Below are positions 22,257 through 34,049 of a stretch of 64,000 bases of DNA, piece after piece. The stretch is from Pseudophaeomoniella oleicola. Taxonomy: Eukaryota; Ascomycota; Eurotiomycetes; Phaeomoniellales; Phaeomoniellaceae. The DNA is taken from NCBI GenBank assembly GCA_003868215.1, contig QWDQ01000023.1, positions 1 to 64,000 of the forward strand. Reading direction: 5' to 3'. A model generated the notes under the pieces. That model saw only the letters and a list, made by a program, of their open reading frames with translations. It had not been told where the DNA came from and did not search any database. Position numbers and translations under genes: made by a program. Position 1 is the first letter of the stretch. The number at the start of each line of letters is the position of its first letter.

Positions 22257-23351
22257 TCAACGGGCTTCATCTGCATCTACGCTGTCGGACTCCGTATAGT
22301 CCGCGAAATTGCCGTGCTTCGCGTCTCGATTCAAGATATAGGCGAATTTCTGGGGTTGCTGTTGCAGATAAGAGGGAACATCTTCGTTGTGTTCAACACG
22401 ATCATACATTTCGTCTTTTCGATCAAATAAATCCAGTCCGTTCCTGACCCTTTTCAGTATGTTCCTTCTGTCTCTTGCTTCGGGTGTATTGTATTTGGTG
22501 TGACTGAAGCTCGTGATCTTGGTGACAAAGGCTTCCATTGTTGATAAACAGGAGCTGCAGTGCCACGAGGCATTGGGAAATATCTCAGCCTTCTGGTCAC
22601 TTCTTCGCAGGTCTTCAGGCAGGACTGTTTTGTGTGGTCCTCGGTAATATGTCGCTTGGGGATGCCTCCATTCTTCTCCCCGATGAAGCCACTGGAAACT
22701 GTAATAATAAAAGCGTGAAGCGAGAGTGAGTTTGCGAGGAAAGTGGCAGTTGCGAAGAGTCTGGACAGTGGAGGGACGTGGGATCTCATCTACATCGGAC
22801 ACCAGGATGACATCGTCTAGCTGTGGAGCACGCTCGTCTGAAAGGGTGGCCAAGACCTGCTTAAACAGGGCATTGCGTTGGAAGGCTTCATGGTCCCAGG
22901 TGCTCTTAAATTTGCCTAATACGCCGGTCTCGTCGAGAGTGTGATATATCACCTTGGAATGCCAGGGATAGAAGTCGGACCAGTGCTCCTGTACATGAAG
23001 AGGTTTGGGAAGGCCAACGAAACTCCACGGTGCTTCAAGGATGATGAAGTAGTCGACCTCATTCCACAGCTCGCTTAGTCGGATCTCGAGCCAATCAATC
23101 TCAGTGTTGACCAAAATCATGTCGTAGATCTTGCGACGACGAGATCTATGTGAGTAAGGCTTCCAGCCATGAGCAGTGCAGACTTCATAGGCCTGGTCGA
23201 AAGGGAGATAGGTTGGATCATCCAAGGACGCATCATCGCCAGCTGGTTCGGAGAGGATTACATTGCGGTGGTAGAACAAGTAGATGATGAAGGCAGAAAG
23301 GGAAAGAGCGACGATGAGTCTTCGCCCATGCGGCATTCCTCGCACGAGCAT
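22257..23351 (-). CDS. GT17 glycosyltransferase (GnT-III-like)
   Basis: 364-residue type II membrane protein of the secretory pathway. A short basic N-terminus and a single TM at about 11-27 precede a stem and a lumenal domain. The domain has GT17 signatures: YDMILVNTEIDWLEIRLSEL (76-95), DYFIILEAPWSFVGLPKP, AFQRNALF and the DVD metal-binding motif in VILVSDVDEIPRP (about 186-188), then FYYYSFQW and WHCSSCLSTMEAF. Animal members add bisecting GlcNAc to N-glycans; fungal GT17 proteins are of uncertain acceptor specificity. The second Met (23336) is an alternative start. Intronless. Confidence 0.92.
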   Translation of the reverse strand: MLVRGMPHGRRLIVALSLSAFIIYLFYHRNVILSEPAGDDASLDDPTYLPFDQAYEVCTAHGWKPYSHRSRRRKIYDMILVNTEIDWLEIRLSELWNEVDYFIILEAPWSFVGLPKPLHVQEHWSDFYPWHSKVIYHTLDETGVLGKFKSTWDHEAFQRNALFKQVLATLSDERAPQLDDVILVSDVDEIPRPSTVQTLRNCHFPRKLTLASRFYYYSFQWLHRGEEWRHPQATYYRGPHKTVLPEDLRRSDQKAEIFPNASWHCSSCLSTMEAFVTKITSFSHTKYNTPEARDRRNILKRVRNGLDLFDRKDEMYDRVEHNEDVPSYLQQQPQKFAYILNRDAKHGNFADYTESDSVDADEAR

Positions 23352-23991
23352 AACAGGCGATTCTCAGACTCCTCACTCTTCGAAGAAATGGGCGGTGGGA
23401 AAGCAATGGCTTTGTGCAGGTCTTGATGCATGTTCCCGTCAGCCACCGACTCGCTTTTCACTCAGGAATGTTTGAACGATAACACGATTGACAGTGTTGG
23501 TTACGCGTGGCCCTTGTTGGTCCTGCAGGGACTTTTGTCTAAGGAAACGAACAACTGCTGCAGATTCTCTGGGACCGTACACGACATTCGTTCAAGCATT
23601 GTCTCACCCCGGACGGAACCAACCCCCTTGACTGCCGCTATATTCTCACTGGTTGCGAGAATGGATGGAATGGATGGAATGGATGGAATGGATGGAATGG
23701 AATGTTAGTACTAATAACGTAAGAATATTAAAAATTCTTGGCCAATGCGAGGTACGAGACATGCCAAGCAATGTGGAAGGATCCTTAAGTGAAACCTGGG
23801 TGCCCCTTGGGGTTCCGCGGGGAAACACTACCAACTACCTAGGTTCCAAGGTTGGTAATTATCATGCTTCAGTACAGTAAATATTCAATCCTACCTTGCA
23901 ACATCAAATACCTGGTATCTTCTTGTAAAGAATGACATCCAATGAGTCCTGAGGCTACATATTTCGTTGCGTTCAGCACCTTGCCCCATGC
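23352..23991. other. intergenic with minisatellite
   Basis: Promoter side of the GT17 gene and 3' side of Med10. Apart from the 9-bp minisatellite, nothing is recognised. Confidence 0.6.
23661..23704 (+). repeat. 9-bp minisatellite (ATGGATGGA)n
   Basis: Four perfect ATGGATGGA units followed by a partial one, in non-coding DNA about 310 bp upstream of the GT17 start. Length polymorphism between strains is expected. Confidence 0.9.
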
Positions 23992-25380
23992 TCACTGCTC
24001 CGCCAATGCCTCTTCCCTTTCCCTCATAACCCTGTCCACTTCCCCTCCCACCCCTGGAATGCCCTTCTTCATTTCCTCCGCCAGAATTCGAGTGAAATCC
24101 CCAAACGCTCTCCTCTTTCCGTTGATGTTTTGGTTGTATCGCAGAATACTCTCCATGAACTCGCGAGTGTAGATATCCGGATTCCGACCTTCGTCCACGT
24201 ACCCGATGATTTCCCGGGGTATCAGGGGTAGAGATCCTGATGGTGATGATTGTCGATAGTTCGATTCCACCTGCTGGGGAGTGGTATGGTTGTTGACAAG
24301 GCTCTGTAGGTTTTGTAGCGTTGTAGTGAGTGTCTCACTTCGATGGAAATCAGCTATCAGCACAGAACCTGATGACACATTGACAATGGGAACGGAATTG
24401 TAAAGGAACGAAGAACATTCAAACAGTGGCCCAAGAGAAAGAAAACACCACCTACATTTTCTTCACCAATTCACCGTCCGTTCCATCCACATATCCGAGG
24501 GTCATAGCCTGTATCTCAAACAGATCTTGCACCGTTTTCTTTAGAGCGACTGTCAACAAAATCTCTGTCAGCTTGAACTCTCCTTGAGTGACCGACACTC
24601 AGAGTCAATGAATGACCTTCACCTCTGGAGAGTCACAATTGGGAGTCCCTCACCATCCACTTCATCCATACCCCTCCCAACACCTCTTCCGTTGACCGGA
24701 GCCATGTCGTATCCAATGCCCACCAAACCAGGTCCACGAGCTTTAGTTGATCCTTCCTTGGGTATTTTCAAACGCACAATCAGACTAGCTGGTTTCCTAT
24801 CTCCCAAAGTCTTCTTCTTCCGAGGCGAGACAGATGCAGGAGAAGTAGTCTTGCCAGTAGAAGCGGTTCGACGGCTTCGTGGCCCAACTGGAGTCGGAGT
24901 ACCACTTCTTACTGCTAATTGAAAGAATTCCGCGGTAGTACTTGCACCACTGTTCTTGTGGTCAATTTTGGTGTTGACACTCCGTTGTCTCGCAGTAGCA
25001 ATTTGTGGCGATACAGTAGGCGTGTGAATGCTAGGTTGTCGTTGCTTCGGACGTCGACTTGACGAATTTGTCGTGGTAGAGTTATTCAGATGTGGTAATG
25101 GCGAGGTATCGTTTTCATGGGCCGATGGAGGCAAGATGGCTGTCGGAATGGGAGTGCCATTTTGGTCCACTTTCTGACTAGTAGGACTGGCGGTGGTGAT
25201 GGTGGAGTTAGCTGCATCATATCCATGATTGGCTTTAGCAATAGGTGTGGCGGTGCCTGGATCTGAGGTTGGCTTTTGGCTTGTGGAATTCGCTCTGATC
25301 TGACTCTGCGCCTTGTGGGGGGATGAACCATGCCTGGCTGTCGGATGAGCTCCGCGACCACGACTTCGCTTAGGCGCCAT
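23992..25380 (-). CDS. MED10: Mediator complex subunit 10 (Med10/Nut2), possible long N-terminus
   Basis: Middle-module Mediator subunit linking activators to RNA polymerase II. Exons (minus): 25380-24654, 24549-24456, 24337-23992, in frame. Core signatures are VALKKTVQDLFEIQA (exons 1/2), LVKKIETLTTTLQNLQ across the second junction, and IPREIIGYVDEGRNPDIYTR plus FMESILRYNQNINGK in exon 3. Starting at the ATG at 24705 gives 163 residues, the usual Med10 size. The same frame stays open to an ATG at 25380 (388 residues) and even 25476, through a Ser/Thr/Pro- and Lys/Arg-rich segment ending ASLIVRLKIPKEG. Either the gene has a disordered extension or the long start is unused. Confidence 0.9.
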
Positions 25381-25793
25381 GATTAGACTGTGAGGAATGT
25401 GCAAATATCGTGAGATTTCAGAGCGATGTAATGAAGTCGTCAACTGTGACGATAGAAGTGGTTTTGTAATGCTCATTATTTTGTGTTTGTGTTTGCGTTT
25501 GTATGTGCGTGTGTGTGTGGTGTTTGCATGTCGTGACTTGCGACAACAATACAAGCAGAGGGCACCCAGGTATCTTAACCTAGGTCGTGACTACCACAAT
25601 CCAAGTGAATGCTCACGAACAGTCCACCAACGTCTACACTGGCATTCCGCGTCGAACAGTCACAGATTCAGAGGTTAAAGGATCAAATTCAACATACAAC
25701 ATACTATTATTATCTTGATCGACACTATTCAAAACAATAGCTAAGCAACTCACACCCATTATCACCGACAAGGGAGATATACAATCACTACAC
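25381..25793. other. short intergenic
   Basis: Between Med10 and the downstream end of the kinase gene. It contains a (GT)n-like GTGTGTGTGTG stretch near 25508-25520 and a GTTTGTGTTTG repeat just before it. An upstream ATG (25476) in the Med10 frame lies here. Confidence 0.6.
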
Positions 25794-28700
25794 CTAGACC
25801 TCCTTGACCCGTATAGGGGCTGTCGATTTGGGTCGGTCTATCTCTGTTTCAACCATTTCCAACCCGGAGAGACTTGGATACCGCTTGTTGAAATTGACTT
25901 CCCAATCTTCGTTCGGACTCATTGGAGTGTAGTCTGCATTAATGGATGGTTGTCGTGTCGAGGGTAAGTCAGCTTGCCCCGTTCTCAAGGTCTTGGGTTT
26001 CGGTGGTGCAAGTGGTCGTTGTGGTCCTACTTTAGGTGCAGGTGAGACTATCGTTGATGTCTGTGAACTTGTCGGCCGACCAGATCCCGGAGCTTTCTCT
26101 CCAGGCACCTCTCTCAAGGTTGACGCGCCTGCTACTGGTGCGCGCTCGACCGATGGCTGCGGTGGAAGTGAATCAGACTGCTGGACCTGTGGTACAGCAT
26201 TGCCCGAATCAGTAAACCGCCCATAGCCTGTTGCTGTCTTGGTAGCAGGCCTTTCATTTTCTTTCAGGAGAGACTGAACCTTATTCTGGATAGATTGTGC
26301 GCGGGACACACCTACACCTCGAGCACTGCTATCTCCTTGCGACACCAGCCTCTTCTTGTACTCTGCAGCAGCATTGGCGACTCTCTTCTCTTCCATGGAC
26401 AATCGCCGGCGTTCGAGCTCTCGTCGTACCTCTGGTGAGACAGAATCTTCAGCTTCTTCTAGAACATGCTCGTCATCGCTGCCGGTAGCTACTGATCCGG
26501 AAATCGGGGTAAGAACGTTCAGATGCTCACGATCCCGCGAAGGTGAGGGACTTCTGCTCTTCTGTCCAGATCGACCCGCTTCAAATTTGCGAAATGCGTC
26601 CCCAAACCTGCCAGCCAGGAGGTTCTTTGTTCCCTGCATTGAAATGGAAGGCAAACTAGCTCTTTTCACGTGATAAGATCCGCTACTCATTCTCTTGTCC
26701 CGCTGTTTACGCTCACTCTCTTCTTCCTCCCTGGCTCGTAGGAACTCCATGTCAGATGTTATGTTGTTATCGGTCTCCCCACTCAGCACGTCTGGGAGAT
26801 TGCCTTGATCGTATTGTTGACGGGTGGAGGACAGATCAGCTGGCCCCAGAGCAGGACTACGCCTTGATAGTGCTTCTGGTTTTGGTGGAACTTGCATGGA
26901 CTTCGGCCGCCGAGACTCATGAGATCTGGATCTGTTGACAACGGCCTCTATATCATCTAAAGGCGGGCGCGAGACCTCCAATGAGGGCCGAGAAGACGCT
27001 GGCGACCTAGGTCTGCGATCTGCAAGTTGGAGGGGGTTTAGGGATGGCAAATTTGGGTTTGATCCCTTCGAGAACGAATTCATCCGGAGGGGTAAGCGAT
27101 CTGCCCATGGTTGGCTTGATGGTCGCTTCTGAAGTTCGGCAGGTGGGAAACGTTGGACGGGGCGCTTATCAATTGATTGCTCAGTGGTGATAGGTGGAGA
27201 AGGAGACGTCATTGTGCCCGTCGATACCATTCCTGGCCGTTGTGGTGCGGGTTGCGATAGGGGAATGTCCTGCCTTGGAGGTGCAGGTTTAGACTCTAGT
27301 GCTTTCTTATGCTCCGCAACTGAAATTGGTCGCTCGCCCTCTTCCGACGGTGGTCGTTCTTTCTTTGACGGTAATCTTGCAAAGGCATCATCTGCTAAGG
27401 CCTTGGTGACTCTTTCTGACAGGTCCTCGTTTGCCGGCTTGGTGCCTGAAGGCTGTTGCTCGAATTCGAATTTCTTTCCACTGTCCTGGAGAAGAGAAAA
27501 CTCGTCGAGCTTTGGGAAACGGTTTGACAGCTCATCAGCACCTTTAGTTCTACCTCCGTCGAGTGCAGCAAACGGATCTGCCTGATTGACCTCTCTGAAC
27601 GGAGATGGGCTTCCCTTTGCAGAAGCATGTTGCGAGACTGGCTGTGTTGGTCGACCTCTCCGCATAGGCGCAATATCAGGTATTTTGATTGTCGGTTCTT
27701 GTACCGGAGGGGAGAATACCGCCCCAACTCGAGGACGTGGGTCTGAAGGAGAAGGCGGTAATTCCTGGTTTCTGCGTGCCTCTGATGCAGTCCGATTTGA
27801 ATAGATCTGAGACAATTAGCATACATACACCTGCAACGAGAAGTGTCACATACATCTTTGATTGGCACTGGCTTATGCCGCATCGAACAAACTTCGGTCA
27901 TCACTTGATAGATATTAGGGCGTTTCGCTGGATGTTCCATCAACATCGAAGCTGACAAGACCACGATGTTAGTAAGTCATAGAAGCGTCCAGAGGGATAT
28001 CGTACCGATCAGCAATTTCAGGCGGTCCGAAAAGCGAGGATATGAGGGGAACTTAAAGCTGGCATTAAGTATGGCCATCTGTCCAACCTCCTCAAAAGGC
28101 GTAGTATAGTAGCATAGCTTGTATAAGAGCACCCCCATCGCCCAGATGTCGCTCTTTTCATCTATGGGCTGTCTCCTGTAGACGTCTATCATCTCAGGGC
28201 TCCTGTACTGAAGCGTTGTATGTTTCTGAATGTCGTCTTCTATAAGTCTACCCTCAGCAGCAGTCGTTGCTGCTGGCCGTGGTGGAGCCGTTGATCCGAA
28301 GTCACAGACTTTGTAAACCCGCGCCCCCTTCGCCGTAGATATCAAAACGTTCTCGACCTTGAGGTCACGATGCAGCAGAGGCGGTTTGAGATAGTGCATC
28401 GTTGCGACACCTTCGGCAAGATCGGAGAAGATGTGTAGAATTTCGGGTTCTGTCAGTCGGTGTTGTAACCTTGTGTTCATGAAATCAATTAGGCCGCCAC
28501 CAGAACAGAATTCCATTAGCAGAAACACTTCGTATCCCCCTCCTTTCAATTGTGATGCGTGCGAATCGAAGTATGTCACAATATTGCGGTGACCTTTCAG
28601 CTTCTTCATGGTCTCTACCTCCGTGCGCATGTTCGCTAGGTGATCCTTATCTGGGACAGCAACCCTTTTCAACACCGCGAGATCTTCCCCATCCACAGGC

Positions 28701-28909
28701 TTGGGTAAGCGCACCACATAGACATGGGCAAATCCACCCTCCGACAAGTATTTCTCTATCACCACTCTGTGACTGCCGACCTGGACTTTGGTGCCTGGCG
28801 CAAAGGTTCCAGGGGGACCTGTGGCCGGGGGTATACCCGCTGGAGCATTGTACCGTACTGCTCCAGGCGCGGCGGCATGAGAGTAGGCCTGAGAAGCGTA
28901 TGCAGCCAT
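25794..28909 (-). CDS. Ark1/Prk1-type (NAK family) Ser/Thr protein kinase
   Basis: Predicted regulator of actin patches and endocytosis, by analogy with yeast Ark1/Prk1 and animal AAK1/GAK. Exons (minus): 28909-28006, 27951-27854, 27806-25794, in frame, 1004 residues. The kinase domain spans about 45-335: loop LSEGGFAHVYVV (55-66), Lys81 in AVLKRV, catalytic LLHRDLKVEN (D182), CDFGSTA (203-205 = DFG), QYRSPEMID, and the end in exon 2 with EHPAKRPNIYQV. The remaining ~670 residues are Pro/Ser/Arg-rich and disordered, with many PxxP and PPxP motifs suited to SH3 partners, ending DRPKSTAPIRVKEV. The upstream frame opens with TTG only, so the ATG at 28909 is chosen. Confidence 0.95.
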
Positions 28910-30076
28910 GGTGGTTGGCGAGAGACTCGGTCGCAGGAGAAGGGGGCTTTGTGAGGAGGGCGGAGCGGCGGTGGAGGTGAGTGACCGATCAAACAAAATG
29001 CGTTAATTCATGCTATAAGATGAGGCTCGACAAACGTAACATGTGGTTGAACATATAACAGAAGCTACGCAACCAGGACGACTGTGTTTTCAGACTCCCT
29101 GGCCTCAAGTGTTGTGGTGTGAACAGATTGTTTGTATGGGAAACATGTCATGGCGGTCCCGATTGGGGTCGGGGAAGCAACGTTTAAGCTGCGGCCGCCG
29201 TCTACTTCTATCGATTAATCCTCATCGGCTCCAATGGCCAACATCTCCTTATCTTAACAGATATATTCAAAATGTATTTCAAGCCGTTGCATACTGGGAC
29301 ATTCTTAACAGGCAGCAACCTTTCCCTGTACCGAATGTGCTGCCTAATTCACAGCATCACTTTACTATTAAGATTGCGTCGAATGGTTTACTGCGAAGGT
29401 CGCTTGCCAACAGATGTTACTTCGCTGCCGTCCCCGAGATTTCGACTTGGCTAGCAGCGTGACACTCATGGGTAGTATGACCCAGCTCAGAAATAGCAGC
29501 ACAAGGAACATGTCCTATAACTTATCATAATAGTCTCCATTTTACCAAGGCATCTCAGCCCTCGTGCCGATAAAATAGCTATCTATCATCGACCCTCCTA
29601 TAGTTGCCTCTATAACTGCCTGACCATGAGAGTCATGATGGACATGAAGATATGCTATACGTATGCCCCGTGCAATAACTGAATATGACGGAGACTAGAA
29701 GTATAAGAGATGGTCAGTACTATCAATGAAGACGACCGAACACCATCCACATGTCTTCCACCTTCTCGCGCTTTCACCTCCATCGATTAAAACCAATTAG
29801 ACCAAAGCACAACTCTGAAGATGAGCTGCCGTAATAAGAAGTGAAAAGGAGTGATAAATGTTGAAATCAACTCGTAATAGACCGAGCACTGGCATGGGCC
29901 TGCGGCTCCAGGTCGTTCGAAGATCGTCGTATCAAAGAGTTTGCTCAAGACATGAGACACTCAAAAATCATCACGCAATGCCCTCACTGTGAAAGGTTGG
30001 CGTCGTTGTCGTCTCATTCCCAAACCAATATCCGAGCCAGCTCGCCCAAGCATCCCAGCGCCAATGATCCACAATA
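28910..30076. other. 1.17-kb intergenic
   Basis: Upstream of the kinase and downstream of Stb3. One 139-codon plus-strand frame has no motif and atypical composition, so it is not called. No repeats of note. Confidence 0.6.
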
Positions 30077-31270
30077 TTACATAGACCCAAGTCTCAGAAG
30101 TGCCTCCACGGCTTCGCGTTCCTGCGAGTCCCCCGTAACGCCATCAGGAAAAGAAAACCCAATATTAACAGAACCTGCTGCAGCATGCGGCACCGACTGC
30201 CTGTCGGCAATAAGTGCAGCATTACTTAAAGAACGAATCGAATGATTGTAAGACTGTGGATGAAAAGCAATAGGCTGGTACAAACGACTCCCTCCAGTTG
30301 ATGTGGAGAATGATTTGGCTCGCAAGGCTGCTGCCCCGATCCCAGCCCAGTCTTCCTCATCAGTGACATCCCCCTCTCCCAGATCGCCGTCTAAGTATGG
30401 GTCATCAGGCGCTTCCGAAGATGAACAATACTCACGGTCCGGATCGCCATCCAGGGACATCTTGTCGGCTTCGTGCTCTAGCATGTCGACGTCATGATCT
30501 TCGTAGTCCATTTCAGAATGTGAGAAGACGGCTGAATTTGCGGATCCACGAGGCCAGGCACTTCGCTGGCTCGCTCCCGGTATCTCCACACCAGCCGCTG
30601 AGTATGAGGAGCCCAAGCTCGGAGGTGGCGAGTTCATCCCCGAATGGCGCTCCCTTAGCGGTTGACCGCGCACCCGCGCATCCCACCGACCCCATCCCAC
30701 CTTCTCGAACATGACATCTCCATCTACACCTGCACCTTCACTACCACTTCCTCGGCCTTCCAGCGCGCCCACAACGACACGCCTGGCCTTAGCTGGTGGG
30801 ATCCGAGAAAAGCCGGGGACAGAAGTAGTGAGATACCCCATGATATGCCTGATCGCCAGTGGGCCATGGGAAACCAGAATATCTGAAAGATGATACTTGG
30901 CCAACATCCCTGGTGTAATAGCTCCAGCGCCATCTAGTTCACTCAGGCTATCGAGGGCCTCAGAGTTCAACGCTTGGTGCTGTGACTGGGTGTCGCGCAA
31001 GTCAAAGTCCGAATCGAGACGCGGAGAGGAGGTAGGAGAGTGAGAGGTAGTGGCGTGACCAAGTTTCTGAGGTGGAAGTGTAGGAGAAATCGAGTTCGGT
31101 GGGGTAGGAAGCATGCCATGATGCTGATTTGCTGCAGCCTTGGACGAAATAGCAGCGAAGTTATCCCGTCCAGCGAGAAATGCAGCTTCACGTGGCTTTG
31201 GAATATCGACTGAAGCAGTCTTTCCAGCAAGGGCGATGCTGATGCTCGAGACTCTGGGTACAGTGGCCAT
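30077..31270 (-). CDS. STB3: Stb3-family (Sin3-binding) transcriptional regulator
   Basis: 397-residue nuclear protein. The diagnostic block is ITPGMLAKYHLSDILVSHGP followed by LAIRHIMGYLTTSVPGFSRI and PPAKARRVVVGALEGRG, near residues 115-180. This is the Stb3 DNA-binding region; yeast Stb3 binds RRPE elements of ribosome-biogenesis genes and Sin3. The block is preceded by GMLPTPPNSISPTLPP, which is also conserved in filamentous fungi. GWGRWDAR follows after an insertion. The C-terminal half is acidic and disordered. The ATG at 31270 is chosen; an in-frame ATG at 31330 would add 20 residues. Intronless. Confidence 0.92.
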   Translation of the reverse strand: MATVPRVSSISIALAGKTASVDIPKPREAAFLAGRDNFAAISSKAAANQHHGMLPTPPNSISPTLPPQKLGHATTSHSPTSSPRLDSDFDLRDTQSQHQALNSEALDSLSELDGAGAITPGMLAKYHLSDILVSHGPLAIRHIMGYLTTSVPGFSRIPPAKARRVVVGALEGRGSGSEGAGVDGDVMFEKVGWGRWDARVRGQPLRERHSGMNSPPPSLGSSYSAAGVEIPGASQRSAWPRGSANSAVFSHSEMDYEDHDVDMLEHEADKMSLDGDPDREYCSSSEAPDDPYLDGDLGEGDVTDEEDWAGIGAAALRAKSFSTSTGGSRLYQPIAFHPQSYNHSIRSLSNAALIADRQSVPHAAAGSVNIGFSFPDGVTGDSQEREAVEALLRLGSM

Positions 31271-34049
31271 ATCGTTGGATTGGTGAGCTGTTATCTGTCG
31301 CAACACCAGATGAGTCAGATAAGGAGTCATGACATGTGCAACGCGCCAACACCACCGATGTCAAACAATATTGGTATGAATACAATGGGGGAAGATGCGC
31401 GATCAAGAATACACGTACCGGAAGCCTTGGTAAGCTGCGATGATGGCGTTGAGTCGATGGAATTCCGATTTCGCGTGATCGGCGGCGATGCGATGACAGA
31501 ACAGTAGACGTGACGATAGACAACTTATAGTAGTTATCTAGGACACAGATTGATAGATGCAAACGAAGTTGGAAGAAAGAGGAGGAAGATGTCCGAACGG
31601 AATAGCAGACAAGAGCTTTGATAAAAGACAACGAGACTGCGCTTTGGTTGGGTGTGTTGCTTGTGATCTGGATGATTGGTTAATGAGGTTGGTGATGCAG
31701 ATGCGGACAGCACACGTAAAGGTTATTCAATCGGGAGGGAAGAGGAAGACGATCATTGTCGTGTAAAGTAAAATACTGTATGTTTCGTATCAAATGATAC
31801 GGGTCAACAGGATAGAACCGGGTAAAGGAATAAAGAAAGGGGACGGCAAATAGCCAATTCCCAGTGCCTAAAGATGGTCTGTTCCCGCTACACGTTCCAT
31901 GATTAATGGCTGTTGCTTAATGAAAGAGCATAACTAACTTTGGAGCTTTTCAGCCGTTCGCTGAAGGGGGATGTATTGTACTGTAAGATAGGAGACCTAA
32001 ATGAACCTCATGACGGTTTAGTTATAGGTAATAAAGCCTACGCAAATTGAAATGGCTGATGCATTCAGCTTGTAAGTTCAGTCATTGAGGTACCTTAGGT
32101 ACCTTAGGCCACAATATAAAAAGTACCTACGTACAGTACAGTATTAATACAATGTTGTTCCTAAAATATCCGCACGTTCGCTCTCTCCATCTGACGCGAC
32201 AGGAATGCGCACATGTTGTACGGTAAGAACAAACCATTGAGAGGCATAATCAAAGTATTCGTTCAAGAATGTCACGATCACCGAATGCAGCTTCTTCCTT
32301 GTTCTTTAGGTGCGATATTGACAATAATAGGAGAAAACTTGGCCATAGGACACACTCGGACCACCCCCCTGAATAATCAATAGAGAGATGTCAGTCAGAC
32401 TGTTTCTAAATGATGATAATAATCAGGATAAAATCCACGCACATCTTTTCAAAAGAGATACGGACTGTAACTAAGTCGTCCAAATGACCACACGGGATGA
32501 TCAGTATGACGATGATTTGCTTTGTCTCGCTGGAGTACTGCCTCTTCGATGACTTGTACCCGTGACCCACGAATGTGGCGTCGCTCACTAAACAAGGAAG
32601 ACGGGAGCCCCAAGAGCCTTTGAGGGGAAGACAAGAAGGCGAGGACGGTTCAGGGACAAGGACTCGACTGTGTCATAGAGGTGGCCACCCAAGTCCAAGC
32701 ATTGCCGCCTACCAATAAGAGGCAGATCAGCAACGGAGTGAGTGATTTACTACGGTACTATTCAGTTACATCGTTATATTACCTACCTATACCTACTACT
32801 ACGGTACGCACGAGGTGACAAGCCTCAATCAGAAGTGATCATTCTCGGTGCTGAGCCACTGCTTCGTGTCTTGTACAGTACATTACCTCCATAGAACACA
32901 CAAAGTATACGACGTTAACAGCAAGTCTGCAGTGCAGTATCGAAGCACAGTAGGGAAAGAGAACCGTATACGTCGCACAAATAAAGGACAGCAGGTAATG
33001 ACCATCAAGTCTACATAGCATCTGAAGACGTGGAGAAGAGAGAAGCATTCAGAGTAATAACTCAGTGTATGGTTGCTGTATCCGGTGGGTATATGCCTAT
33101 TCCGGCCTCGGTCCTATTCTGCGCTCACAGTCGTCAATCGGATACCATCGGATGCCATCGCCTTTCGTAGATCCCGTTATGCTCCGCTGATCAATCTCGT
33201 TGACGTACAGTACAGATCTCCACGATATCAATACCAACTGTTTGTATATGAGTATTCTAGGGTTATCCTATCTGATAATGTTAACAGCAGTATGACATTG
33301 AGGTATGCAAGACCTTGTGCCATCCTCAATGCATATGCACGACATAGATGAGATTGACTTCGTCTGCTTTCACCGCTGGTTGCTGCTGACGGCATACCAG
33401 TAATGACTTGAGGCCGGCCTACCACTGCAAGGACAAGGTAAAGTGTATAATCTTATATCTATCAGAATGATCGATTGCAATATCCTCATGGTCGACCAAG
33501 ACATTGCAGATGCACATATATCATCCCTGTTCATTCCGATATGCTGCAAATGAATATAGCAAGACAAGACAGTGCATATAGATACTAATATGGCTTCATT
33601 GCGTGGATGGCTCTCTGTATGAAGGCCACCCGGTTGATCTGCTTGTCGGAGCCCTCGTCATCATTGTTTGTCCTGTTCTGATGTCGTACAATTTTCATTT
33701 TTTTCACCGCATCACCTCCATCGTAATTCTTGATATGGAGATGGTCTCTTCGGCTTGTTAGATCTCACCGTTCTGTGCCGTCTTCATTGTTGTGCTGCCA
33801 TATCTGATTCGGCTGCGATTCATAGCGACTGCCTTACTAGATGTTTGCCGTGGTGATGCACACAGGTGGTTCCTGCATGATCCGCCATTCTGATCATCGT
33901 TTCTCTTTATACTCATTGCTTCTCATTTGACAAACATACCATCGCTACACCTTTCATAATATCATTCCACTTGAAGCATCATTCTTCCAGATCAACACTC
34001 GTTTCCCATTGACCAACTCACTGAATCACCTCAGAAGGTCCATCACAAT
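31271..34049. other. 2.8-kb gene-poor region
   Basis: Between divergent Stb3 and GH17 genes. It holds two GGTACCTTA direct copies (32089-32106) and TACCTACC runs (32775-32800), like the 19-22 kb region. The many short frames show no motif. Confidence 0.55.

Noticed and set aside
29043-29462. 139-codon plus-strand frame upstream of the kinase
   Set aside because: No motif and composition unlike the surrounding genes.
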